Notes under the pieces: model-generated
Told to the model about the DNA's origin: nothing
The model's database searches: none
Seen by the model: only the letters and a program-made list of their open reading frames with translations
Translations under genes and position numbers: made by a program
Source of the DNA: G020353235 sp035528295
Lineage (GTDB): Bacteria > Chloroflexota > Dehalococcoidia > Dehalococcoidales > JAUYDJ01
Length of the DNA stretch: 8,856 bases
NCBI GenBank assembly: GCA_035528295.1
Contig: DATKYY010000006.1
Coordinates: 1 to 8,856, forward strand
Direction: 5' to 3'
Part shown: positions 1 through 5,816 of the stretch, in pieces
How the letters are laid out: each line of letters starts with the position of its first letter
How positions within the stretch are numbered: position 1 is the first letter of the stretch

Positions 1-309
1 TTTACCCTGGAGGGCGGAATTACAGGTACCGCTGAGTTTAGAGGTGAGGTGTATGGATACGATACTCTCCGCATCCCGGGCGCAATCGGTATAGACTTTG
101 GCGAAATCCTGGGGTGAGGGCTGGGAGGTGGCGGGGTGGACCGGTGAGGTCTCCAGCCGGTCATAGAGTTCAGCTTTGCTTATATCCACGCCGTCGCGGT
201 AGACCTTATCACCAAACCGGACATAGACCGGCACGATGCTGATGCCTAAATCTTGGGCAACTTCGGGGGAGATATCGGCGGTGCTATCGGTTACAACCTT
301 TACTGCCAT
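1..309 (-). CDS. DegV family fatty-acid-binding protein (FakB-like), N-terminal part, runs off left edge
   Basis: The first 103 codons of a DegV-family protein can be read from ATG at 309 to the window edge; about two thirds of the usual ~280 residues lie outside. Seen: the N-terminal VTDSTADI motif (residues 6-13), the TSQPSP motif (61-66) and SIHLTSKLSGTCNSA (85-99), all hallmarks of the family. Known: DegV/FakB proteins bind a fatty acid and present it to the kinase FakA for phosphorylation; the carboxylate is held partly by a Thr near residue 61 and a Ser near 93, and both are present (T61, S93). A DhaK/FakA-type kinase gene is not visible, so the partner is unknown. A GGAAATT stretch directly precedes the ATG as a weak ribosome binding site. 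The gene follows the 89-residue ORF by 26 bases on the same strand and probably shares its transcript. Confidence 0.93.
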   Translation of the reverse strand, partial: MAVKVVTDSTADISPEVAQDLGISIVPVYVRFGDKVYRDGVDISKAELYDRLETSPVHPATSQPSPQDFAKVYTDCARDAESIVSIHLTSKLSGTCNSALQGK

Positions 310-335
310 AATTTCCGGAAAATCTCTGCCTTTGG

Positions 336-605
336 CTACTTAATCGGGCTGAATCCGGTGACATGGTATACGTAGCGGGGGGGAATGCCACGCACTGGCC
401 GGTTGACCATCTTCTTCAGGTGGCACTTGCTTTTGTGCTTGTTCTCCAGTTCAATAACAAACATCTCCCCCTCGCTAAGGGGGACATAGTCAATGAGGGT
501 AAGTTCTCCCCACCAGTTGGTGGCGGCGGGGTGACGGAACAACCGGTAGTTAATCCGGGCGATAAGCTGACCGTCCTCAAGTTTGTAAAGTTTGCCGATG
601 CTCAC
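336..605 (-). CDS. Uncharacterised 89-residue protein upstream of degV
   Basis: I do not recognise the family. The product is a compact soluble-looking protein with no signal peptide or membrane segment. It is rich in aromatic and basic residues: NYRLFRHP near 19-26, NWWGELTLIDYVPLSEGE near 30-47, and a Lys/Arg-rich C-terminal half (KHKSKCHLKKMVNRPVRG) with one Cys. The start is GTG at 605. An AAGGAG sequence (621-627) lies about 16 bases upstream, which is long, but no better in-frame start exists. A TTGACA-18-TAACAT promoter sits immediately upstream, and the degV-like gene follows after 26 bases. A promoter, a plausible ribosome binding site and co-direction with degV support a real gene. 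The plus-strand ORF covering the same bases is taken as a shadow. Confidence 0.72.
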   Translation of the reverse strand: MSIGKLYKLEDGQLIARINYRLFRHPAATNWWGELTLIDYVPLSEGEMFVIELENKHKSKCHLKKMVNRPVRGIPPRYVYHVTGFSPIK

Positions 606-640
606 GTGATTATTCGCTATGCTCCTTAGACACTTCCCCT

Positions 641-670
641 ATGTTAAAACCTCCGCTCGCCGGCTGTCAA
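641..670 (-). promoter_or_regulatory. Sigma70-type promoter for the 89-residue gene and degV
   Basis: Read on the minus strand, a perfect -35 TTGACA (665-670) is followed after 18 bases by TAACAT (641-646, four of six matches to TATAAT). Predicted transcription would begin near 634 and give a leader of about 30 bases containing the AAGGAG at 621-627. This splits the left minus-strand genes into two transcription units. Confidence 0.6.
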
Positions 671-717
671 TACCTCGGTCAGGCCAGAAATCGAGTCCGG
701 CTACCATTTGGCTGTTT

Positions 718-939
718 TTAAGTTTTACTTTCGATTCGGTCCAGTATGCGCATGGCAACTACCCAGATCATGCCCAGATAACAGGCGAAAGCGAGCAGAA
801 ACCAGTATACCGGCGCGAAACCTCCCAGAGTGAGCCCCATAGCGGCGGTAATAATGCCGACAATGAGCAGGGTATCCCCCAGGCCACCATAAATCCAGAC
901 AACCCCCGGCTTGGTTATGGACTGCATTAAGCCATTCAT
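718..939 (-). CDS. Small two-helix membrane protein, uncharacterised
   Basis: A 73-residue hydrophobic protein of unknown family. Two membrane segments can be seen: roughly residues 13-36 (from VVWIYGG to the Gly-rich AAMGLTLGG) and 42-63 (APVYWFLLAFACYLGMIWVV). They are joined by a short loop and followed by a charged tail, RILDRIESKT. Two ATGs compete. The one at 945 lies only one base from the AAAAGGAGG ribosome binding site (GGAGG at 947-951), while the one at 939 has the ideal seven-base spacing, so 939 is chosen; the longer form would add MA. Upstream is a good promoter overlain by GTATAC repeats, suggesting regulated expression. It may be a small subunit or stress protein, but nothing in the sequence fixes its role. 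Confidence 0.75.
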   Translation of the reverse strand: MNGLMQSITKPGVVWIYGGLGDTLLIVGIITAAMGLTLGGFAPVYWFLLAFACYLGMIWVVAMRILDRIESKT

Positions 940-961
940 TGCCATGCCTCCTTTTCTTAAT

Positions 962-988
962 GTATACTTAGTGTATACCTGTTATACG
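962..988. promoter_or_regulatory. Tandem GTATAC sites, candidate operator
   Basis: Self-complementary GTATAC occurs at 962-967 and 973-978, 11 bases apart, about one helical turn. A related GTTATAC lies at 981-987, overlapping the -10 box of the minus-strand promoter. Repeated palindromic sites placed over the -10 and start of transcription are typical of repressor operators. No regulator gene is visible in the window, so the binding protein is unknown. Confidence 0.4.
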
Positions 989-1010
989 CCCCCAATAGCC
1001 ACCCTGTCTA
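981..1010 (-). promoter_or_regulatory. Sigma70-type promoter for the small membrane protein
   Basis: On the minus strand TAGACA (1005-1010, five of six to TTGACA) is followed after 18 bases by TATAAC (981-986, five of six to TATAAT). Transcription should begin near 974, inside the GTATAC repeat cluster, and leave a leader of about 35 bases with AAAAGGAGG at its end. Confidence 0.6.
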
Positions 1011-1055
1011 TTCTTTATTTTTGAGCCTGACCTAACTTTTGCTGACATTTGCCGT

Positions 1056-1061
1056 TATAAT
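1056..1061 (+). promoter_or_regulatory. -10 element for the lipoprotein gene
   Basis: A perfect TATAAT lies 37 bases before the lipoprotein start, in an AT-rich stretch, giving a predicted start near 1068. No convincing -35 box is found 15-19 bases upstream and there is no TGn extension, so this promoter may need an activator. An AAAGGAG ribosome binding site follows at 1084-1090. Confidence 0.45.
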
Positions 1062-1098
1062 ATTTATAGAAAACGTGTATATGAAAGGAGTAACTATC

Positions 1099-2187
1099 AT
1101 GAAGAGAGTATTGTCTATCGTGATTGGCGTAACGCTTATTATGGCGCTGAGCCTGACCAGTATCGGGTGCCTATCGGAACCGGCACCGGAACCCCCATCC
1201 GGACCCGCACCGGCAGCACCGGCCGCGTCAAACACCGGCACGGTGAAATTGCTGGTTACTGATGCCCCACCGGGTGAGAACGTGACCAGCATCATGGTTA
1301 CTGTTGACGAGGTGGAAATTCATAGAGCAGTGGCGGAACAGGAGCAGGAGCAGGCTGGCACCGATGACCAGACTCAGGAGCAGGAGCAGCAAAAAGTCCA
1401 GCAGGGTGAGGGTGAGTGGATAAAGATTGATATCGCCGAGGATGCTGGCACCTTTGACCTGCTTGACATTAAAGGTATTGAGCAATTTCTGGGGGAGAGT
1501 GAAGTTGAGGCGGGGAAATACACCCAGCTGAGACTCACCGTGGAAAAAATCGAGGTGGCTCTGGGCGGTGGCAAACTGCAGCTGGCCAATTTACCCAGCG
1601 GCGTGCTCAAGTTTGTCCGCCCCTTTGATGTTGTCGCCGGCGAAACTGTTGAAATCCTGATTGATTTTGACGCCGACAGGTCGGTAAACGTAACCGGTGC
1701 CGGTAAGATTCAGGTCAAGCCGGTGGTCAAGCTGGAAATAAAGACCGGAAAACAGGCAGGCCAGACCGCTGAAGGTATAGAAGAAGCCGAAGAGGTAGAC
1801 TTTGATGGGACCATTGAGACCATTGATGGTGACATCTGGACGATGACCGTTGATGATGAGACCATGACCGTAGACGTCAGTGAAGCTGAGATAGACGGTG
1901 AGCCGGCAGTAGGGCTTGAGGCTGAGGTTAAAGGAGTCATGGATGGTGATACCGTCATCGCCAGCGAGGTGGAGATAAAAGAAGCCGAAGAGGTAGACTT
2001 TGATGGGATCATTGAGGATATTGACGGTGACATCTGGACGATGACCGTTGATGATGAGACCATGACCGTAGACGTCAGCGAAGCCGAGATAGACGGTGAG
2101 CCGGCAGTAGGGCTTGAGGCTGAGGTTAAAGGGGTTATGGATGGTGATACCGTCATCGCCAGCGAGGTGGAGATAAAAGAGGCTTAA
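1099..2187 (+). CDS. DUF4382 lipoprotein with two C-terminal DUF5666-like repeats
   Basis: A 362-residue exported lipoprotein. The signal peptide (1-23) ends in TSIGC, so Cys24 would be lipidated and the mature protein anchored outside the cytoplasmic membrane. A Pro/Ala-rich linker (25-45) leads into a DUF4382 domain (about 47-215: GTVKLLVTDAPPG near its start, then WIKIDI, TFDLLDIKG, AGKYTQLRLTVEKIEV, VKPVVKLEI). A Gln/Glu-rich segment (about 79-107) is inserted early in this domain. Residues 229-294 and 295-360 are two acidic DUF5666-like repeats differing at only two positions. The start at 1099 is chosen because AAAGGAG lies eight bases upstream and the signal peptide begins there; the open frame continues upstream to 1039 but only adds residues before the signal peptide. 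Function of both domains is unknown; surface or metal-binding roles are speculation from the Asp/Glu content. A strong terminator follows. Confidence 0.92.
   Translation: MKRVLSIVIGVTLIMALSLTSIGCLSEPAPEPPSGPAPAAPAASNTGTVKLLVTDAPPGENVTSIMVTVDEVEIHRAVAEQEQEQAGTDDQTQEQEQQKVQQGEGEWIKIDIAEDAGTFDLLDIKGIEQFLGESEVEAGKYTQLRLTVEKIEVALGGGKLQLANLPSGVLKFVRPFDVVAGETVEILIDFDADRSVNVTGAGKIQVKPVVKLEIKTGKQAGQTAEGIEEAEEVDFDGTIETIDGDIWTMTVDDETMTVDVSEAEIDGEPAVGLEAEVKGVMDGDTVIASEVEIKEAEEVDFDGIIEDIDGDIWTMTVDDETMTVDVSEAEIDGEPAVGLEAEVKGVMDGDTVIASEVEIKEA
1783..2178 (+). repeat. Tandem 198-bp coding repeat, two copies
   Basis: Copies at 1783-1980 and 1981-2178 are in frame and encode 66 residues each, starting EAEEVDFDG and ending VIASEVEIK. 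By eye they differ at nine bases. Five are synonymous single changes; the others produce Thr to Ile and Thr to Asp early in the repeat. The unit corresponds to one DUF5666-like domain. The near identity at silent sites points to a recent duplication or to gene conversion. Confidence 0.93.
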
Positions 2188-2220
2188 GAAGGCTAGCCCC
2201 AAAGGCGGGCTCTAATATAT

Positions 2221-2254
2221 GAGAGGCTGAGGATTTAAATCCTCAGCCTCTTTT
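2221..2254 (+). terminator. Rho-independent terminator after the lipoprotein gene
   Basis: A perfect 28-base palindrome, GAGGCTGAGGATTT (2223-2236) followed by its complement (2237-2250), is followed by TTTTG. In RNA it folds as a GC-rich stem of about 12 pairs closed by a small AU loop, ending in U residues. It lies 35 bases after the lipoprotein stop. The stem is also present in the tail of the opposing tspO transcript, but that strand lacks a clear U-run. Confidence 0.88.
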
Positions 2255-2273
2255 GTATACCCCGAGAGCGCGA

Positions 2274-2762
2274 CTAATTTAGTTGCCATATTGCCATATT
2301 CAATGCGGCGGCAAAGCTGACCCAGAGGATATAGGGTAGCAGCAGCGCTCCCGCCGCAACCGAAAGCCGGAAGAAGCGGAGAATGGTGAATAATATGGCG
2401 ACCCAGAGCAGGGCAATTACAATGACACCGGCCAGAGGTGATTTAAGCCCGAAGAAAGCCACCGACCACAACGCATTAAGAATCAGCTGGATGGCAAAAA
2501 TGAGCAGGGCTGTTTTTACCTCTTTTTGGGCCAGTCCCTTGCGCCAGATTAGAAAGGCGGCTATCGCCATCAGAAGATAGAGGGTAAGCCAGGCCGGGGC
2601 GAATAACCAGTTGGGTGGGGTGAAAGCCGGCTTCTGCAGGGCGGCGTACCAGGTTGTAATTGCCGGTGCGGTAAATACGGAACCGATAAGCCCGGCAAGC
2701 TGGCAGGCGATAATACTTACCACCAGTTTAATGATGTCCTGTGCTCTCTTACTCTGCCACAT
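2274..2762 (-). CDS. tspO: TspO/MBR family protein (tryptophan-rich sensory protein)
   Basis: A 162-residue integral membrane protein of the TspO/peripheral benzodiazepine receptor family, of normal family length with five predicted helices. Seen motifs: TWYAALQKPAFTPPNWLFAPAW (37-58, a family signature given here only by position and key residues W38, K44, P45, W52, W58), YLLMAIA (62-68), QLILNALWSVAFF (92-104) and PYILWVSFAAALN (143-155). Family members bind porphyrins or cholesterol-like ligands and are linked to tetrapyrrole handling and oxidative or light stress; the ligand here is not known. The ATG at 2762 is preceded by AGGAGGG (2770-2776) with eight bases spacing. A GC hairpin and a 47-codon ORF occupy the leader, and the promoter at 3004-3032 probably drives both. 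Confidence 0.95.
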   Translation of the reverse strand: MWQSKRAQDIIKLVVSIIACQLAGLIGSVFTAPAITTWYAALQKPAFTPPNWLFAPAWLTLYLLMAIAAFLIWRKGLAQKEVKTALLIFAIQLILNALWSVAFFGLKSPLAGVIVIALLWVAILFTILRFFRLSVAAGALLLPYILWVSFAAALNMAIWQLN

Positions 2763-2800
2763 GGCGTATCCCTCCTGACCGCTGATTTTGTTTCAACCTT

Positions 2801-2817
2801 CCTCCCCGCCGGGGAGG
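2801..2817 (-). other. GC-rich hairpin in the tspO leader
   Basis: CCTCCCC (2801-2807) and GGGGAGG (2811-2817) form a perfect seven-pair stem with a three-base loop. On the minus strand an AACC/GGTT pair can extend it with a small bulge. It lies between the short ORF and the tspO ribosome binding site. No U-run follows, so it is not a standard terminator; it may be an attenuator, a processing or stability element, or part of a dispersed repeat. Confidence 0.45.
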
Positions 2818-2832
2818 TTATCTGGCTTGCTG

Positions 2833-2976
2833 TCAGCAGCCGGGCTCGCCGGGATGACCACAGCAGCCCTGCCTTTTCCATATCTTGATAAAGTTGTTGC
2901 GGAAGACGAGATAAAGTTTGCGGTGAAGCGGCATCGGGACTGACATGTTGGTGAAGTAGGCTCTCAAACTCGGCAT
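2833..2976 (-). CDS. Possible 47-residue basic protein ending in CCGHPGEPGC
   Basis: On the minus strand ATG at 2976 opens 47 codons to TGA at 2833-2835. A second in-frame ATG at 2982 would give 49 residues, but GAGGGG (2986-2991) is nine bases from the 2976 start and only three from 2982. The product is basic in its middle (LHRKLYLVFRNN, FIKIWKRQ) and ends in CCGHPGEPGC with three cysteines. I cannot name a family. A TTGACA-17-TAAAGT promoter lies just upstream and tspO 71 bases downstream, so the two would be co-transcribed. An overlapping longer frame starting GTG at 2986 is open to 2717, but it has its ribosome binding site fused to the start codon and runs through the GC hairpin and into tspO. 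The Cys tail suggests metal or redox binding, which is inference. Confidence 0.5.
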   Translation of the reverse strand: MPSLRAYFTNMSVPMPLHRKLYLVFRNNFIKIWKRQGCCGHPGEPGC

Positions 2977-3003
2977 CTGCATCCACCCCTCTTTATGGTT
3001 GCC

Positions 3004-3032
3004 ACTTTAGACATCGGCTATCTTTTTGTCAA
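3004..3032 (-). promoter_or_regulatory. Sigma70-type promoter for the short ORF and tspO
   Basis: On the minus strand a perfect TTGACA (3027-3032) and TAAAGT (3004-3009) are separated by exactly 17 bases. Transcription would start near 2997, about 20 bases before the 47-codon ORF and about 235 bases before tspO, so tspO would have a long leader. Confidence 0.65.
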
Positions 3033-3082
3033 GTTCATTCTGGCAACCTTTACCCTTACCGGAGCCAAGCAGGGCAGGGCTG

Positions 3083-3091
3083 TGCTATACT
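3083..3091 (+). promoter_or_regulatory. Extended -10 element for the ICMT-like gene
   Basis: TGCTATACT combines a TGn extension with TATACT (3086-3091), 36 bases before the ATG at 3128. No clear -35 box is seen, as is usual for extended -10 promoters. It is divergent from the tspO-leader promoter. Confidence 0.45.
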
Positions 3092-3127
3092 ACTTGCCAT
3101 CTTAGGAAAAAGAGACAGGGTGAATTT

Positions 3128-3652
3128 ATGTTCAAGTTAATCGTCTTCGTCATTGTCTCTTCGGGTATTACCTGGTATTCCTGGCCGTATCTGCGCAATC
3201 TGCGCGCGCACGGGTTCTATCGCTTCTTTGCCTTTGAGTCTATCGTGGGTTTGCTCCTGCTAAATGTAAATTACTGGTTTGACCAGCCCTTCTCGGCGCT
3301 TCAGATTGTCTCCTGGATATTACTCTGCCTGTCAATAGTTCTGGTGATACCGGGCTTTTATCTGCTGCACCAGTTAGGCAAGCCGAAAGATGGTATTGAG
3401 GATACCACGGTATTAATCAAGACCGGAATCTATAAATATATCCGTCATCCTATCTATGGCTCATTGCTCTTTTTGACCTGGGGAATCTTCTTTAAGTCAG
3501 TGTCACTTCTCTCCGGGGGACTGGCTCTGGTAGCCACCGTTTTCGTAATCGCCACCGCCAGGGTGGAGGAAGCGGAGAATATCCGGAAGTTTGGCGAGGC
3601 ATATATCGCCTATATCAAGACCAGCAAAAAATTCCTGCCCTTTTTAATCTAG
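3128..3652 (+). CDS. Isoprenylcysteine carboxyl methyltransferase-like membrane protein
   Basis: A 174-residue membrane protein of the ICMT/phospholipid methyltransferase type. Hydrophobic segments lie near residues 1-20, 35-50, 57-81, 111-122 and 125-143. The C-terminal half has the family pattern: TGIYKYIRHPIYG (99-111) with the RHP core at 106-108, the acidic pair EE at 147-148, then FGEAYIAYIKTSKKFLPF (155-172). In characterised relatives this half binds S-adenosylmethionine and transfers a methyl group at the membrane; bacterial substrates are mostly unknown, and prenylated protein or phospholipid cannot be chosen here. The start at 3128 is selected because AGGG lies seven bases upstream and the first helix begins there; the frame is open to 3026, but that extension shows no domain features and covers the promoter region. 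It is followed after 57 bases by corA. Confidence 0.88.
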   Translation: MFKLIVFVIVSSGITWYSWPYLRNLRAHGFYRFFAFESIVGLLLLNVNYWFDQPFSALQIVSWILLCLSIVLVIPGFYLLHQLGKPKDGIEDTTVLIKTGIYKYIRHPIYGSLLFLTWGIFFKSVSLLSGGLALVATVFVIATARVEEAENIRKFGEAYIAYIKTSKKFLPFLI

Positions 3653-3662
3653 TGGGCTAAAG

Positions 3663-3671
3663 TGCTAGAAT
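3663..3671 (+). promoter_or_regulatory. Possible extended -10 element before corA
   Basis: TGCTAGAAT (TGn plus TAGAAT, five of six matches) lies in the 57-base gap before corA, 38 bases from its start. No clear -35 box is seen. It closely resembles the TGCTATACT in front of the preceding gene, so corA may have its own start of transcription as well as read-through. Confidence 0.35.
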
Positions 3672-3709
3672 TAGGTCACCAGAAATAGTAGGCGAAGAGG
3701 AGGTTCATC

Positions 3710-4795
3710 ATGACCTTTAAGGCGTACTATTTGACTCCGGAAGGCGAATTGAAGCGTGACTTGAGTCAGGCAGAGATTGTCGATGCCTTTCGGGCAAAGG
3801 AGGGTCTGCTCTGGGTTGACATTATTGAGCCTACCGCCGCCGATGCCGAGTTACTGGAAAGGGATTTTGGCCTGCACCATCTGGCCGTAGAGGACTGTCT
3901 CAGTGAACGGATTCACCCACCGAAGGTAGATGATTTTGACGACTATCTCTTCATCGTGGCGCACGGTATCAACTATGGGGTGGAGTCAGACGTGGTCGAG
4001 ACCGCCGAGCTGGGTGTTTTTATTGGGCCCCATTTTGTCATCAGTAGCCATGCTTCCCCGCTCTATAGTGTGGCCGCCATCAGCCGGCTGGTTGAGCGTG
4101 ATGGTCGCCTCATGAGGCGCGGGGCGGACTTTCTGGCCCATGCCCTGCTGGATGCCCTGATTGATAATGTCCTGCCTACCGTGGACAAGATGACTGAAGT
4201 GGCTAGCGATATTGAAGAGGAGGTAATTCACCAGCCCAAGCCGGCAATCTTGGAATCTATCCTGAAGCTGAAGCGCTCCACCCTGAAAATACACCGGGTG
4301 ATAGCGCCGCAGCGGGAAGTAATCAACCGGCTCAGCCGGGGCGAGTTTGCCCTGATTAAAGAAGAGGCGTGGGTATTCTACCGGGATGTCTATGACCATC
4401 TGGTGCGGATTGAAGACCTCAATCAGACCACCCGGGATAGTGCCGACAATGCCCTGTCCACCTATCTGTCCTCGGTGGCCAACCGCCAGAACGAGACGAT
4501 GAGAGTCCTGTCCATTGTCGCCACTATTTTCATGCCCCTTACTCTGGTCGCCGGTATTTATGGCATGAACTTTGAGTATATGCCTGAGCTGAAATTGCCC
4601 TGGGGCTACTTTGCCGTGCTGGGACTAATTGGTACCGCTATTGCCATTGCGCTGTGGTGGTTCTGGGCGAAAAGCTGGATAACCTGGGGACGGCGGCAGG
4701 TCAGCCGGGTGAGGCCAATTGCGGTGGAGCGGGAGAAGCTGCGCAGTTATATCGGCCACATGCCCAAATTTCCCACCAGCCGGAAAAATAAGTAA
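3710..4795 (+). CDS. corA: CorA family magnesium/cobalt transport protein
   Basis: A 361-residue CorA-type divalent cation channel subunit, which works as a membrane pentamer that lets Mg2+ (and Co2+ or Ni2+) into the cell. The large N-terminal cytoplasmic part (1-260) has the usual features: LLWVDIIEPTAADAELLERDFGL near 33-55, the HHLAVEDCLS segment, then a long helical region with DNVLPTVDKMTEVASDIEEEV. The first membrane helix (about 267-284) ends in the selectivity motif Y-GMN-F, with GMN at 285-287, and the second is about 300-320. A basic tail of about 40 residues follows, longer than the few basic residues typical of CorA. AGGAGG (3698-3703) sits six bases before the ATG. The gene converges with the ROK gene 22 bases downstream. 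Confidence 0.96.
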   Translation: MTFKAYYLTPEGELKRDLSQAEIVDAFRAKEGLLWVDIIEPTAADAELLERDFGLHHLAVEDCLSERIHPPKVDDFDDYLFIVAHGINYGVESDVVETAELGVFIGPHFVISSHASPLYSVAAISRLVERDGRLMRRGADFLAHALLDALIDNVLPTVDKMTEVASDIEEEVIHQPKPAILESILKLKRSTLKIHRVIAPQREVINRLSRGEFALIKEEAWVFYRDVYDHLVRIEDLNQTTRDSADNALSTYLSSVANRQNETMRVLSIVATIFMPLTLVAGIYGMNFEYMPELKLPWGYFAVLGLIGTAIAIALWWFWAKSWITWGRRQVSRVRPIAVEREKLRSYIGHMPKFPTSRKNK

Positions 4796-4817
4796 GCGGC
4801 GGGCGGAACGGCTCAGC

Positions 4818-5795
4818 CTATTTTGTGGTTGGCTGAAGGGCATAGGCGGCGGCGCCGAGCACGCCTGAGTTTGCCCCTAGCTCGGCACGGGCCAGGCGTA
4901 CTTTCTGGCAGGTCTGCCGGAATGACCTCTCCTCAGCCACTTTGAAGGCGGGTTTAAGCAGTCGGTCGCCCATGTTGGACAGACCGCCCCCGATAACAAT
5001 CAGCTCCGGATTGAAGATGTTGATGAGATTGGCCAGCCCGATACCGAAGTAGTATCCCGTCCGGGCAATAAGCTCTTCAGCTAAAGCATCACCCTGCTCG
5101 GCGGCTTGCTGCACCGTCTCCGCGGTTACCTTATCAATATCACCATCGGCGTAGCCCAGAATGGCGGTCTGAGCCCCCTGGCTGATTTTTCGTCTGGCTT
5201 CTTTGGCCAGGGCGCTGCCTGAAGCCAGCGCTTCCCAGCAGCCCTTATTACCGCAGCGGCAGGGTGGCCCATCGGCATCAATGGTCATGTGCCCCAACTC
5301 ACCGGCGGTGCCGGTGGCGCCGGTATAGAGCCGGTCATCAATAATAATGCCGCCCCCGATACCGGTGCTGATGGTAATGTAGATAAAATTATGCGCTCCC
5401 CGGCCGGCGCCGAAGTAGAATTCACCCAGGGCAGCGGCGTTGGCATCGTTGGTCAGAAAGGTCTTTACGCCCAGCCCTTTTTCAATGTCGTCCCTCAGGG
5501 GGACATCCCGGCACTGGGGCAGGTTGGGGGAGGTAAAGAGAATGCCTGTCTCTGGGTCGGAAAGACCGGCGGCACCGATGCCGACGGCGGCAAGCCCGTT
5601 AGCGCCGATGCCGGCCTGTTTCAGGGCGCGATTGGCCGATTCCAGAATGGCTTGAACAAGTGCCGGGTAGTCTTTAGCCGGGGTCGGGCAGTAATTTTGG
5701 GCCAGTATTTTGCCCTGCGGGTTGACCACGGCGGTCAGTATTTTGGTGCCGCCGAGGTCAATACCCAGAACCAAGGGCTCAGGATTTTCCGGCAT
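4818..5795 (-). CDS. ROK family sugar kinase (probable glucokinase)
   Basis: A 325-residue cytoplasmic kinase of the ROK family, of usual length and without the N-terminal helix-turn-helix found in ROK repressors. Seen: phosphate-binding DLGGTK (13-18), GIGAAGLSDPETG (72-84), NDANAAALGE (116-125) with the likely catalytic base D117, STGIGGGI (143-150), sugar-binding GELGHM (165-170) and the zinc site H169 plus CRCGNKGCWE (179-188; C179, C181, C186). GGGLS near 274-278 fits the C-terminal nucleotide-binding region. Glucose phosphorylation (EC 2.7.1.2) is the most likely activity; N-acetylmannosamine or fructose kinase cannot be excluded. It is the last gene of a four-gene minus-strand unit, 21 bases after the flavodiiron gene, with AGGA nine bases before its ATG. 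Confidence 0.93.
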   Translation of the reverse strand: MPENPEPLVLGIDLGGTKILTAVVNPQGKILAQNYCPTPAKDYPALVQAILESANRALKQAGIGANGLAAVGIGAAGLSDPETGILFTSPNLPQCRDVPLRDDIEKGLGVKTFLTNDANAAALGEFYFGAGRGAHNFIYITISTGIGGGIIIDDRLYTGATGTAGELGHMTIDADGPPCRCGNKGCWEALASGSALAKEARRKISQGAQTAILGYADGDIDKVTAETVQQAAEQGDALAEELIARTGYYFGIGLANLINIFNPELIVIGGGLSNMGDRLLKPAFKVAEERSFRQTCQKVRLARAELGANSGVLGAAAYALQPTTK

Positions 5796-5816
5796 TTCTT
5801 AGCTTCCTGCTTCGGG

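Noticed and set aside
1039..1098. In-frame 20-residue upstream extension of the lipoprotein (TTG start)
   Set aside because: It would put extra residues before a complete lipoprotein signal peptide and would overlap the TATAAT box; the AAAGGAG site fits only the ATG at 1099.
1591..2202. 203-codon and 148-codon open frames on the minus strand opposite the lipoprotein repeats
   Set aside because: They are explained by the Asp/Glu/Val-rich codon content and duplication of the sense gene, lack ribosome binding sites, and lie opposite a gene with clear signal peptide and domains.
2195..2211. AGCCC/GGGCT hairpin just after the lipoprotein stop
   Set aside because: Five pairs and no U-run; the strong terminator at 2221-2254 explains the end of this transcript.
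2717..2986. 89-codon minus-strand frame starting GTG at 2986, overlapping the start of tspO
   Set aside because: Its start codon is fused to the GAGGGG sequence, its second half runs through a GC hairpin and the tspO ribosome binding site, and it overlaps tspO by 46 bases. The 47-codon frame in the same place has better initiation signals.
3026..3127. Upstream extension of the ICMT-like protein by 34 residues
   Set aside because: It overlaps the divergent promoters, has no membrane or domain features, and the ATG at 3128 has a ribosome binding site.
4813..4836. TCAGCC/GGCTGA inverted repeat at the corA / ROK convergence as a terminator
   Set aside because: Only six pairs with a 12-base loop and no U-run directly after on either strand; too weak to call.
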